Below, piece by piece: positions 7,546-15,844 of a DNA stretch of 64,000 nucleotides. Origin of the DNA: Thermomicrobiales bacterium (GTDB lineage: Bacteria > Chloroflexota > Chloroflexia > Thermomicrobiales > CFX8). The notes beneath the pieces are model-generated. The model was not told the origin of the DNA. It ran no database searches and worked only from the letters and a program-made list of their open reading frames with translations. Within the stretch, counting starts at the first letter, position 1, and every line of letters starts with the position of its first letter. A program made the translations under genes and the position numbers. The stretch covers positions 62,001 through 126,000 of the forward strand of contig JBAOIG010000005.1 of assembly GCA_037045155.1 (NCBI GenBank), in the 5' to 3' direction.

Positions 7546-8124
7546 CTATCCAGGAAGCTTGGTCGCCTCATTCGGATGGAACTCCTGTCGCTCGATAACG
7601 TGATCGGGATTCGTATCTACAACGAGATTCGATCCCTCGATTGTGATCGGAAACAGATCCATTGCACGCGGGGCTGGCCCGGCGATCCGGTTGCCATGTC
7701 GATCGTAGACCGACCCGTGGCACGGGCAGTGGAAGTCGCCTTCTCCGGCATTCCACGGCACTGTGCAGCCCAGGTGGACGCACTTCCAGTACAGTGCCAG
7801 AACGCCGTCGTCATTGTTGATGATGTAGAACTTGCCGTCGCGATTCACCAGCGGATCGGCGCCAACAGCAGGCACCGCCGAAATCGGCACATTGATCGGC
7901 TTGCCAAACGCCCCGGTCTTGTTCGGCCAGAAGAACACAACAAAGCCGCCGGCCAACTCAAGCAAAACAATCCCGACGCTGCCCAATACCGTATTCCGCA
8001 AGAACGAGCGACGAGTCACACGCCGTGTCCCGACACCTTCATGCAGTCGGCTCAGCAGTGCCGCGATCCCTGAAATGACCGGCGCCAAGACCAGTCCTGT
8101 GATCGTCCGCAACAGCGCTACCAT
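7546..8124 (-). CDS. Rieske iron-sulfur protein of a bc-type complex
   Basis: The 192-residue product has a twin-arginine-like RRSFLRN before a hydrophobic segment (GIVLLELAGGFVVFF). A C-terminal Rieske fold carries CVHLGCTVPW and HCPCHGSVYD; Cys/His pairs bind the 2Fe-2S cluster and the other two Cys form the disulfide. The ATG at 8124 has a GAGG box; the frame extends 15 codons upstream without a better signal. It is the quinol-oxidising partner of the cytochrome b subunits encoded just upstream. Confidence 0.95.
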   Translation of the reverse strand: MVALLRTITGLVLAPVISGIAALLSRLHEGVGTRRVTRRSFLRNTVLGSVGIVLLELAGGFVVFFWPNKTGAFGKPINVPISAVPAVGADPLVNRDGKFYIINNDDGVLALYWKCVHLGCTVPWNAGEGDFHCPCHGSVYDRHGNRIAGPAPRAMDLFPITIEGSNLVVDTNPDHVIERQEFHPNEATKLPG

Positions 8125-8182
8125 CCGAAGTTCCTCACTCCTTGACGCGCCCTGGGTCGGCGCGTGCATCCACTCGCGCCGA

Positions 8183-8959
8183 CTAGTGATGTGCCGCGTG
8201 CTGCAGATCCACCCACGGCCAGTACAGCTGCAGCGCCATGCCGTAGCCTCGGAAGAACGTCCCCATGATCGTCAGGAAGAAGTAGGTCGCTACGAAACCG
8301 GTAAACAACCCGATGATCAACTCTCGTCGTGTTGGTCGGTAGATTCTCTGGAGCAGCACGACCAGAATCAGTGAGAACGCGATCATGACGATAACCGGGA
8401 TCACCTTCTCATAGATGATCTCTGGCACCTTGCCCTGCAGCGACTTGGTGACGCCGATGTAGGCGTCGAACATGATCAGGCCGAACTCGACGACGACAGT
8501 GAAGATCGCGGAAAACCAGACGATCTTCTTGCCTTTGTCTGACGTAAACAGCACGCCGACCCCGAGTGGCGATCGATCGACGAACGGAATCGCTGCGATC
8601 AGCACGAGCGCAGCAGTTGGCACGATCACGCCGGCCAACGCCGGGTGCATGTGCAGCAGGAGCTCCTGCAGGTTCAGGAAGTACCACGGCGCTTTCGCCG
8701 GATTCGGCGTAACCGTCGCGTTCGCCTGCTCAACGAGCGGCGGGTTGAACATGAACGAGAGTCCGAGGAGCAGGACGAGGAAGATAACCGCGCTCAGCGC
8801 CTCGACAACCACCAGCGAGGGCCAGACCATGACCTCGTCTTCCGCGAGATCGGTCGGCCGCGCCGCGGTCCGCCCTCTTACAAGCTCAAGCAGTCGCTGG
8901 CGTTTCTCTTCGCTGATGCTCGGCGCCTCTACAGCGCCGGATCGTGCAACTTCAGCCAC
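8183..8959 (-). CDS. Cytochrome b C-terminal half (subunit IV-like)
   Basis: The 258-residue membrane protein contains ANATVTPNPAKAPWYFLNLQELLLHMHPALAG, the PWYFL-LQELL motif that marks the C-terminal domain of cytochrome b and the b6f subunit IV. Four to six hydrophobic helices follow, one more than the plant subunit suggests. With the separate N-terminal half encoded upstream it forms a split cytochrome b that carries the quinol-oxidation site region. The first 45 residues are charged and extra to the domain. Confidence 0.92.
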   Translation of the reverse strand: MAEVARSGAVEAPSISEEKRQRLLELVRGRTAARPTDLAEDEVMVWPSLVVVEALSAVIFLVLLLGLSFMFNPPLVEQANATVTPNPAKAPWYFLNLQELLLHMHPALAGVIVPTAALVLIAAIPFVDRSPLGVGVLFTSDKGKKIVWFSAIFTVVVEFGLIMFDAYIGVTKSLQGKVPEIIYEKVIPVIVMIAFSLILVVLLQRIYRPTRRELIIGLFTGFVATYFFLTIMGTFFRGYGMALQLYWPWVDLQHAAHH

Positions 8960-9009
8960 TGGTGCTACCCCTTCTTCGCCCCATCAGTCGATCTGAGTCA
9001 CGACCAGGT

Positions 9010-9738
9010 CTACATCGGACCCGAGATGCCGCCGTCCTTGCGAATACGCCAGAAGTGCACGGCCATCATCACTGCTGCAACGAGCGGCAGGAAGATCACG
9101 TGGAGCGTGTAGAACCGAATCAGTGTGCTCTGGCCAATCTCCAGGTCACCAACGAGCAGGAACTGCACTTTGGGACCAATGAGCGGCGCGGCCTTCGCCA
9201 TGTTCGTGCCGACCGTGATTGCCCAGTACGCGAGCTGATCCCATGGAAGAAGATATCCGGTGAACGACAGGAGAAAGGTCAGGAAGAGGAGGACGACCCC
9301 AACGACCCAGTTGAACTCCCGCGGCGGCTTATACGAACCGGTGTAGAAGACACGGCACATATGCAGGAAGACGGCGATCACCATGCCGTGCGCGGCGTAG
9401 CGATGCAAGTTGCGCATGAGCTGCCCGAAGGTGACCGAGGCTTCAATGTCCTGCATGTTCTGCCACGCCTGGTTGGTCGATGGGACGTAATAGAACATCA
9501 GCAACACGCCGGTCATGACCAGGATCAGGAACATGAAGAACGAAAGGCCACCGAGGCAGAACGTGTAGGTGACCTTCGTCGCGTAGCGTTTGATCTTCAC
9601 GGGATGAAGATGCAGGAAGACGTTCGAAGCGATGATCAACGCCTGGTTGCGCTGAGTATCGGGATATCCGTGTCGCACGATCGAGCGCCAGAGTGCGCTG
9701 CTTGTCACACGATCGGCGATCGTCTGCTCTCGTCGCAT
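9010..9738 (-). CDS. Cytochrome b N-terminal half (b6-like), dihaem
   Basis: The 242-residue protein starts at the ATG at 9738, preceded by GAGGGG. Four helices carry the bis-histidine ligands of two b haems: RNLHRYAAHGMVIAVFLHMCRVF (14-residue His spacing) and TLHVIFLPLVAAVMMAVHFWRIRKDGG. The GYLLPWDQLAYWA segment is the quinone-pocket signature. It is the first gene of the five-gene bc operon (b N-half, b C-half, Rieske, dihaem c, small peptide), which oxidises menaquinol and pumps protons. Confidence 0.95.
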   Translation of the reverse strand: MRREQTIADRVTSSALWRSIVRHGYPDTQRNQALIIASNVFLHLHPVKIKRYATKVTYTFCLGGLSFFMFLILVMTGVLLMFYYVPSTNQAWQNMQDIEASVTFGQLMRNLHRYAAHGMVIAVFLHMCRVFYTGSYKPPREFNWVVGVVLLFLTFLLSFTGYLLPWDQLAYWAITVGTNMAKAAPLIGPKVQFLLVGDLEIGQSTLIRFYTLHVIFLPLVAAVMMAVHFWRIRKDGGISGPM

Positions 9739-10092
9739 CGTTCCCCTCGTCTCAGCCCGCGAGTCCGCGGCGCCAACCCATCGACCCCGTACATCCGACC
9801 GCGACGCCCGATCGACCAACCGACCAGGATCGCTGTTCGTGCCTGCGACGTGACATGTTACCCGATCTTCAGGCCAGGCTCAGAATGATGAGCGACACCA
9901 GCGATGTTTGGCCTGTGGAACGAGTAACGCGCACCCCCATCGGTCGGGACGCTACCCGACGATCTGTGGGGAAATCTGTGGCGCAGTATAGCATAGGCCA
10001 ATCGCTGCGCCAGACGTTCAACCGACAACCTTCGCGCCGTCGTTGTCGACTGCACGCGCCCTGCGCATGCATCCGCGTATCTGCCCGACGCT
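9739..10092. other. 354-nt intergenic region upstream of the bc operon
   Basis: No convincing gene is present on either strand. It holds the bc operon leader. An extended -10 element TGC-TATACT on the minus strand is at 9985-9993; it would give a leader of roughly 240 nt. I see no clear -35 box. The 3' side receives the end of lysS. Confidence 0.5.
9985..9993 (-). promoter_or_regulatory. Candidate extended -10 promoter of the bc operon
   Basis: On the minus strand TGC is directly followed by TATACT, an extended -10 form that can work without a good -35 box. It points toward the cytochrome b gene at 9738. Confidence 0.35.
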
Positions 10093-11601
10093 CTAGTGAT
10101 GACTTCCTTCGTTGTGCGCGGATCTGGTCCGCAGTTGCGGGAATAGAATCACCTCGCGAATCGACTGCTGATCTGTGAGGAGCATCGCCAACCGATCAAC
10201 ACCGATCCCGAATCCGCCTGTTGGCGGCATGCCGTACATCAGAGATCGCACATAGTCCTCGTCGATCGGCATCGCCTCTTCGTCGCCCTGTGCCCGGTCC
10301 TGCGCCTGCTCAAGGAACCGCGCCATCTGGTCCATCGGGTCGTTGAGCTCTGAATACGCGTTGCAGAGCTCAATCCCACCGATGAACACCTGGAAACGCT
10401 CCACGATTCGCTCCGACTCAGGCGACTGCTTGGCGAGCGGAGAGAGTTCCACCGGGTAGTCGATCAGAAACGTCGGCTGGATCAGATGGGGCCGGACGAA
10501 CGTCTTCATGAGCTCATCGACGATCCGGGGCCAGACTGTCGTCGGCTCGACATCAGCGCCGCGCTCCCGTGCGAGCTCATACAGCGTCTGCTGATCGCGC
10601 ACCTCGGTGAAGTCGATACCGGTCGCCTCGAAAATCGCGTCCGCCATTCGCAGCCTGCGCCATGGTGGCGCGAGGTCTATCTCGTGGCCATCGTAGGTGA
10701 TCTGGGTCGTGCCACGAACCTCCTGCGCAACACCCGAGACCATGCGCTCGGTCAGGTCCATCACGTCGCGATAGTCAGCGTAGGCCATGTAGAACTCGAG
10801 TTGCGTGAACTCCGGGTTATGTCGTGTATCGACGCCTTCATTCCGGAAGTCCTTGCAGATCTCATAGACCCGCTCGAAGCCGCCGACGATCAATCGCTTC
10901 AAATAGAGCTCATCGGCAATACGGAGGTAAAGTGTCTGGTCGAGCGCGTTGTGGTAGGTCGTAAACGGCCGCGCGTGGGCGCCACCGTAGATCGGCTGCA
11001 GTGTCGGGGTCTCGACTTCGAGGAACCCCTCGCCATCGAGAAACCGGCGGAGCGCGGTGATCATTCTCGCGCGGGTGACGAAGATGCTCCGCACGCCCGG
11101 GTTTGAGAACAGATCTGCGGATCGCTGGCGATAGCGAAGCTCAGTGTCTGTCAATCCATGCCACTTTTCGGGTGGCGGTGTGACAGCCTTGGAGAGCATC
11201 GTCCACGACGCCGCTTCGACAGTCACTTCGCCGGCCCTGGTGCGGAACAGATGACCCGCGACCTCAATGAAGTCACCGAGGTCCACCATGTGGATGAACC
11301 GATCGTAGTTCTCCACGCCGACGATATTCGCGCGAAGATACACCTGTAAACGCCCGTGGCCATCTTCAATGTGGGCGAACGTCGCCTTGCCCATCTGGCG
11401 AAACGACATGACCCGGCCGACCACAGCGACTTGCTCCGGGTCACGTCCATCTGGCCAGCCACCCTCGCCCGATTCGTACCTCACGAGCACGTCACTGGCC
11501 GTGTGGGTTCGCGTCGATCGTGCCGGATATGGTTCGATCCCCTGTTCTCGCAGCGCATCCACCTTCGCCAGGCGGACGAGCTGCTGCTCACTCATCTCCA
11601 T
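10093..11601 (-). CDS. lysS: Lysyl-tRNA synthetase, class II
   Basis: The 502-residue enzyme charges tRNA-Lys. An N-terminal OB-fold (VAVVGRVMSFRQMGKATFAHIED) binds the anticodon. The catalytic domain has motif 1 (RRFLDGEGFLEVETPTLQPI), motif 2 (FERVYEICKDFRNEGVDTRHNPEFTQLE) and motif 3 (GGFGIGVDRLAMLLTDQ). ATG 11601 is preceded by AAGGGGGG; the frame is open upstream but runs into greA. It lies 118 nt downstream of greA on the same strand, a common greA-lysS arrangement. Confidence 0.97.
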   Translation of the reverse strand: MEMSEQQLVRLAKVDALREQGIEPYPARSTRTHTASDVLVRYESGEGGWPDGRDPEQVAVVGRVMSFRQMGKATFAHIEDGHGRLQVYLRANIVGVENYDRFIHMVDLGDFIEVAGHLFRTRAGEVTVEAASWTMLSKAVTPPPEKWHGLTDTELRYRQRSADLFSNPGVRSIFVTRARMITALRRFLDGEGFLEVETPTLQPIYGGAHARPFTTYHNALDQTLYLRIADELYLKRLIVGGFERVYEICKDFRNEGVDTRHNPEFTQLEFYMAYADYRDVMDLTERMVSGVAQEVRGTTQITYDGHEIDLAPPWRRLRMADAIFEATGIDFTEVRDQQTLYELARERGADVEPTTVWPRIVDELMKTFVRPHLIQPTFLIDYPVELSPLAKQSPESERIVERFQVFIGGIELCNAYSELNDPMDQMARFLEQAQDRAQGDEEAMPIDEDYVRSLMYGMPPTGGFGIGVDRLAMLLTDQQSIREVILFPQLRTRSAHNEGSHH

Positions 11602-11719
11602 GGAACACCCCCCTTGTAGATACGTCGTCTCAGCGCGTGAAGTTGCGCGCGTGAAACGACCGCGAGCCTGTGCGCGGGCCCGCGGTCGATACTCATCCCA
11701 ATTCGTGGGCCATGAGGCC

Positions 11720-12190
11720 CTACTGAACGGACTTGATGAGATAGACGGTTTGCCCGCCGGGCGCGGAGACGATAACGCTATCGCCGGCGTGTTTACCGAG
11801 GAGGGCTGCCCCGACCGGTGAGACATCCGAGATTCGTCCCTGCCGGGGATTGGTCTCCTGCGGACCGACAATCGTCCAGGTCTCTTCAACGCCTTCATCA
11901 TCGACGAGTGTCACGATCGACCCGAACCCGACCGCTCCAGGCGCGCCAGCGCGCTCGACGATTTCCGCGGTTGCCAGAAACTGGTCAATCTCGCGAATAC
12001 GAGAGTCAAGCTGAACCAGCTCTTCCTTGACATCCTCGTACTCACTGTTGTCAGAAACGTCACCGTCCGCCGAAAGCTCCTGAATTCGCGCCAGAAGCTG
12101 AGGTCGCTTGACAGAGCGCAACAGATCGCGCTCGCCTTCGAGATCGACCTTACCCGCCGGTGTCAGCTTGGCCCGCTCATCTGTTGCCAT
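11720..12190 (-). CDS. greA: Transcription elongation factor GreA
   Basis: The 156-residue GreA/GreB-type factor stimulates cleavage of backtracked RNA in RNA polymerase. The N-terminal coiled coil is visible (LEGERDLLRSVKRPQLLARIQELSADGDVSDNSEYEDVKEELVQLDSRIREID), with the acidic DNSEY tip that reaches the active site. The C-terminal FKBP-like domain (VGFGSIVTLVDDEG, SPVGAALLGKHAGD) follows. ATG 12190 has a GGGGGAG box. It lies just after the tRNA-Val terminator and before lysS. Confidence 0.96.
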   Translation of the reverse strand: MATDERAKLTPAGKVDLEGERDLLRSVKRPQLLARIQELSADGDVSDNSEYEDVKEELVQLDSRIREIDQFLATAEIVERAGAPGAVGFGSIVTLVDDEGVEETWTIVGPQETNPRQGRISDVSPVGAALLGKHAGDSVIVSAPGGQTVYLIKSVQ

Positions 12191-12245
12191 GGCGTCTTTA
12201 CTCCCCCGACTTCGCGCCCGCGAAGCAGTCAGAAGATACAATAAA

Positions 12246-12263
12246 CGGCCGCAGATGCGGCCG
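12246..12263 (-). terminator. Terminator of tRNA-Val(CAC)
   Basis: On the minus strand CGGCCGC-ATCT-GCGGCCG is followed by TTTAT, immediately downstream of the tRNA 3' end and before greA. Confidence 0.7.
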
Positions 12264-12269
12264 CCGAAG

Positions 12270-12343
12270 TGGGCACGACTGGGCTCGAACCAGTGACCTC
12301 ACGGATGTGAACCGTGCGCTCTGACCAACTGAGCTACGCGCCC
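12270..12343 (-). tRNA. tRNA-Val(CAC)
   Basis: On the minus strand acceptor GGGCGCG pairs with CGTGCCC (one G-U), the D arm is GCTC-GAGC, the anticodon stem CACGG/CCGTG holds loop TTCACAT (anticodon CAC, valine), and the T arm is ACTGG-TTCGAGC-CCAGT. Discriminator A is not followed by an encoded CCA, unlike the GAC isoacceptor at 2089. Confidence 0.97.
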
Positions 12344-12358
12344 GTAGACTGTGGCGCG

Positions 12359-12364
12359 ATTATA
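12359..12364 (-). promoter_or_regulatory. -10 box of tRNA-Val(CAC)
   Basis: A perfect TATAAT on the minus strand ends 15 nt before the tRNA. It sits in the loop of an inverted repeat ACTGTGGCG/CGCCACAGT (about 12348-12377), which may also act as the end hairpin of the M28 peptidase transcript. Confidence 0.6.
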
Positions 12365-12397
12365 TCACGCCACAGTGCTATCGATTTCAGCCTGGTC

Positions 12398-14140
12398 TCA
12401 GCTCGTTACGCCACTCAGCGCGCTCGTGGCGGCGCGAACAGCATGACGGATACGATTAATCGAGCGACGTAGAGCGTGCGACGAGCCCCAGAGCTCATCA
12501 TCGCTCATCTCGACCAGCGGACGATGTGGACGCAACGCCGGAAGTGATTCCGCGCCGAGCGCGAGATCGTGGCCGAACTCACCACTCAACGTGTAATTCG
12601 CCGGAACCAGCGCTTTCGTCGCTGCAAGAATCGCGGCGCTGATCCGCGCAGCCTGGTCGGACGTGATCTCGCCGGCCGCGAGTGTCGCGACTGCGTCCGC
12701 GGCCTTTCGCGCCTCAGTGAGGTCAGCGATCAGCGCATCGAAGCCAGGATCGTCAGCATCGCTGCCCCGCGGTAGCGATGCCCAGAGCGGCACGATCTCC
12801 TGCAGCGACCGCGCCATCTCGTCGATGGCTGCGCCGGCGGACAGCGGCAGAACGGCGTCGGTAACCAGCCGGCCGACCGTCTCGACGTAGACACGAGTGT
12901 CCCGGACAAGGTAGTCCGCGTCGATCTTGTCCAGCGTATCGTCGGTTGTGTGCCACCACCAACCGAGCCCGCCGCCTCGTGCCGTCGTGCCTCCCAGAAG
13001 GAATGCCTGGTCGGCCGTCATCTCGTTGACTTCCCCCTGCTGGGACATTGACATGTAGAAGGACGAGAGACCGACTCCCCAGAACGATTGGTCGCCAGCT
13101 CGCCCGAATCGCTTGTACTCCAGCGACTGATCCACCTGTCGCCCGATGATCTCGCGCGCCAACGGGTAGCTTTCGGCCATCGTGTTCGAGCCGGTCAGGT
13201 CGGTCGCGCCAATCCCGCCGGTTGAGTCGACGTTGACGTGGGCGACGCAGCGCTCCCGAAGATCGAACCAGAATCGGTCAGCGAACCAGGTCGAGCCGGC
13301 GTACCGTGCGTGTGAATGGCCGGACCAGAACGCGAATCGCGCGCCCCGGGTGAGCTCTCCCCGGTGTGCCGCGAGAATTCGAGCCGTCTCAATCATCGTC
13401 GCGTTCGCGCTCGCGTTATCCATCGCGCCGTAGTGCCACGAATCGACATGGCCACTGAACATCACATAGTCGCGGCCATCAACATCGAGATCGGCAATAA
13501 GGACCGGGATCGGCCTCCAACCAGTATCTACCTCGGTCCAGACCCGCGCTCGTCCCTTCCCGGTCTGGAGCCGCTTCTTGAGTCGCTCCCCGGCCTCCGT
13601 GTCGATCGAGAGCATCGGCACCGTCGGAACACGGTCAAACCGGTCGGGCGTCGGCGATCCCCATATCGGCGACACGATCATCTCGTGGACGTGGTCGCCG
13701 GAGATATTCACGACTGCCAGCACACCGGCTCGGGTCGCTGCGTCCGCCTTGCCCGGAGTCGCCAATCCGTCGGTCAGGACGATCTTCCCGCGAGCGCCCG
13801 CGGCAGCAAGATCACCATCCTCGCCGCGGCCGGCATAGACGATCTCACCGACAACGCCGTTTTCGCCGGTGCTCGTCCCGAAAGCGTGCGTTATGCACGG
13901 GCTCAGTAGCTGGTCATCAACGACGAGCGATCCGCTGACTGGTAAGCTCACCAGGCAGGTCGGCTCGTAGAACGTGGTCCGCAACCCAGCCGTCTGGAGC
14001 GTCTCGGATACGTAGTCGAATGCCTTGCGTTCGTCATCGCTCCCCGACAGACGAACCCACTGGGCTATCGCCGCGGTGTCATGCATGAGCCGATCAGCGG
14101 AGACCTCGTCGATCCACATGCCCGGCGTTGGCTTCGTCAT
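12398..14140 (-). CDS. M28-family peptidase homologue with a changed catalytic Glu site
   Basis: A 580-residue protein without signal peptide. Residues about 95-200 resemble a PA-type insert (GENGVVGEIVYAGRGEDGDL). The M28 core follows: FSGHVDSWHYGAMDNASANA (H231, D241), HVNVDSTG (D305) and WWWHTTDDTLDKID near residue 400. In M28 enzymes the catalytic base and a zinc ligand are a Glu-Glu pair; here the segment reads FWSGHSHARYAGSTWF (274-286), so that pair is His/Ser/His. It may be an unusual metal site or a non-peptidase. The gene follows ridA by 23 nt and probably shares its transcript. Confidence 0.8.
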   Translation of the reverse strand: MTKPTPGMWIDEVSADRLMHDTAAIAQWVRLSGSDDERKAFDYVSETLQTAGLRTTFYEPTCLVSLPVSGSLVVDDQLLSPCITHAFGTSTGENGVVGEIVYAGRGEDGDLAAAGARGKIVLTDGLATPGKADAATRAGVLAVVNISGDHVHEMIVSPIWGSPTPDRFDRVPTVPMLSIDTEAGERLKKRLQTGKGRARVWTEVDTGWRPIPVLIADLDVDGRDYVMFSGHVDSWHYGAMDNASANATMIETARILAAHRGELTRGARFAFWSGHSHARYAGSTWFADRFWFDLRERCVAHVNVDSTGGIGATDLTGSNTMAESYPLAREIIGRQVDQSLEYKRFGRAGDQSFWGVGLSSFYMSMSQQGEVNEMTADQAFLLGGTTARGGGLGWWWHTTDDTLDKIDADYLVRDTRVYVETVGRLVTDAVLPLSAGAAIDEMARSLQEIVPLWASLPRGSDADDPGFDALIADLTEARKAADAVATLAAGEITSDQAARISAAILAATKALVPANYTLSGEFGHDLALGAESLPALRPHRPLVEMSDDELWGSSHALRRSINRIRHAVRAATSALSGVTS

Positions 14141-14163
14141 ACCGTTTCATTCCTCAAGATCTG

Positions 14164-14544
14164 CTAGTCGCACTCCGCAACGCACTCAACCTCGACGAGA
14201 GCGCCGGCCGGGAGCCGGGCTACCTGGACGGTCGACCGAGCCGGCTTCGCGTCCCCGAAATGATGAGCGTAAATCCCGTTGAACGCGGCGAAGTCGTCGA
14301 GGTTCGCCAGGAAGCAGGTCGTCTTGACGACACGGTCCAGAGACGAGCCGGCCGCCGCGAGGACCGCCTTCAGGTTCTCCATCACCCGTTCGGTCTGCGC
14401 TTCGATCTCACCGTCGACGAGCTTCCCCGTCGCAGGATCCAGCGGGATCTGGCCAGCGGTGAACACGTAGTTCCCGGTCTTGACGGCCTGAGAGTATGGC
14501 CCGATGGCGCCTGGCGCCTTGTCCGTTGCAACGATCGTCCCCAC
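14164..14544 (-). CDS. ridA: RidA family protein (2-iminobutanoate/2-iminopropanoate deaminase)
   Basis: The 126-residue protein starts at GTG 14544, 6 nt after AGGAG; the frame runs further upstream without a signal. GAIGPYSQAVKTGNYVFTAGQIPLDP, TERVMENLKAVLAAAGSSLDRVVKTTCFLANLDDFAAFN and a C-terminal RSTVQVARLPAGALVEVECVA are canonical RidA segments, including the Arg of the RxxVxVxxLP motif that binds the imine carboxylate. RidA hydrolyses reactive enamine/imine by-products of PLP enzymes in the cytoplasm. It is divergent from the glycosyltransferase gene and upstream of the M28 homologue. Confidence 0.95.
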   Translation of the reverse strand: MGTIVATDKAPGAIGPYSQAVKTGNYVFTAGQIPLDPATGKLVDGEIEAQTERVMENLKAVLAAAGSSLDRVVKTTCFLANLDDFAAFNGIYAHHFGDAKPARSTVQVARLPAGALVEVECVAECD

Positions 14545-14714
14545 AGGTCTCTCCTCTACGTTCGATTCAGTCCATGCATCACGCCGGCCACTCCGGCGCG
14601 TGCCTCGGGTGCCTTCTACCACTCGCGTCGTCCGCGGTCAACGGCGCGCCCGATGATGCAGCCCTCCGTTACACTTCGCGTCATGAATTGGATCTCCGTT
14701 CCGGCACGAACGAT

Positions 14715-15731
14715 ATGACGCGCGTCACCGTCGTGATCGTCAATTACAACGGTGGCGAGACTTTGCTCCGTTGTCTCTCGGCGTTGGTCCAACAGACCAG
14801 CCGGCCCGACATCATCGTTGTCGACAACGCCTCTGCGGACGATTCACTCGCACAGATCGCACGACAGCATCCGGCAGTCCAGGTCGTACCGTTACGGCGA
14901 AACAGCGGGTTCGCTCGTGGATTCAACATCGGTGTCAGCCGGATTGATGCGGACGATGGGATTGTCGTTGCGCTGAACCCGGACACGCTGCCGAGCGCCG
15001 ATTTCATCGAGCGGCTTACGGCCCCGTTCGCGAACCAGCCGAAGGTCGGCTCGGTGGCCGGCACACTGACATTTTCATCCAATCCGAAGATCATCGCCTC
15101 GGCAGGTATCGTCGTGCACCGAAACGGCGTTGCGCTCGACGCGCGTGTCGGGGAAGCGCTGGGTAGTCTGCCGGCCGTCGAATCGCAGCCTGTGTTCGGG
15201 CCGTCCGGCGGCGCGGCGGCCTACCGTTTGCGGGTGTTTCGAGAGGTCGGCGGCTTCTGTGAGCCGTTCTTCCTCTATCTGGAGGATGTCGATCTGGCGT
15301 GGCGGATGCGGTTCGCCGGCCACGAATCGGTGTGGGTTCCTGCCGCCAAGGCACGACACGACTATTCCGCGTCGGCCGGCGAAGGGTCCGCGCTAAAGCG
15401 CCGACTCATTGCGCGAAACCGTATCTGGACTCTGGTTCGCTGTTTACCTGTCGAGATCTGGCGGCGGGACCGTGCGGCGATCCTGACGACCGATGCGCTT
15501 GCTTCGACTTACGGCTTGGCGACGCTCGACCCGGCGCTATGGGGCAGGTTAGCAGCGCTGCCGCTGTTGGCGCCGAGGCTGAGAGAGCGATGCGTCATTC
15601 AAGGACAGGCGCGAGTCAGTTGGGAGGCGATCGACCAATGGCTCCAGCCGCCGGTTTCTCCGCGACGGCTTCGCGAGTTACGGCAGTTGACAGGCAACCT
15701 TGCCAATCAGTCAACTCATGACAAGCGCTAG
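14715..15731 (+). CDS. Glycosyltransferase family 2 protein
   Basis: The 338-residue GT-A fold enzyme starts at ATG 14715 (MTRVTVVIVNYNGGETLLRCL). The nucleotide-sugar region has VVDNASADDS, the DXD-like position is VALNPDTLPS and the acceptor side has FFLYLEDVDLAWRMRFAGHESVWVP, close to rhamnosyltransferases such as WbbL. It has no membrane helices. It probably adds a sugar during cell-wall or surface polysaccharide synthesis; donor and acceptor are unknown. It is followed by a VanW-family gene, with a TGTACGTACG element between them. Confidence 0.88.
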   Translation: MTRVTVVIVNYNGGETLLRCLSALVQQTSRPDIIVVDNASADDSLAQIARQHPAVQVVPLRRNSGFARGFNIGVSRIDADDGIVVALNPDTLPSADFIERLTAPFANQPKVGSVAGTLTFSSNPKIIASAGIVVHRNGVALDARVGEALGSLPAVESQPVFGPSGGAAAYRLRVFREVGGFCEPFFLYLEDVDLAWRMRFAGHESVWVPAAKARHDYSASAGEGSALKRRLIARNRIWTLVRCLPVEIWRRDRAAILTTDALASTYGLATLDPALWGRLAALPLLAPRLRERCVIQGQARVSWEAIDQWLQPPVSPRRLRELRQLTGNLANQSTHDKR

Positions 15732-15746
15732 TGGGATCGCGTAGAC

Positions 15747-15756
15747 TGTACGTACG
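15747..15756. promoter_or_regulatory. TGTACGTAC operator-like element before the VanW gene
   Basis: TGTACGTACG is a 9-of-10 match to the palindrome TGTACGTACA found at 40475 and 47136. It is intergenic, 89 nt before the VanW start. Confidence 0.4.
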
Positions 15757-15844
15757 CTATCTCTTCGTAACCATGTGTGACGAGTAGAATTTTAGCGAAT
15801 GACCTTTACGCCGAATCGACGCAGGAAGGCGTACGCGCACCCAG

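Noticed and set aside
8944..9888. 314-codon plus-strand frame opposite the cytochrome b gene
   Set aside because: It is a shadow with Arg/Glu-rich sequence; the minus strand has clear haem ligands.
12348..12377. Inverted repeat upstream of tRNA-Val(CAC) as a riboswitch
   Set aside because: The TATAAT of the tRNA promoter is in the loop; a promoter or 3'-end hairpin explains it better.
14683..14718. 11-codon frame overlapping the GT2 start
   Set aside because: It is too short and has no ribosome-binding site; the ATGA overlap is coincidental.
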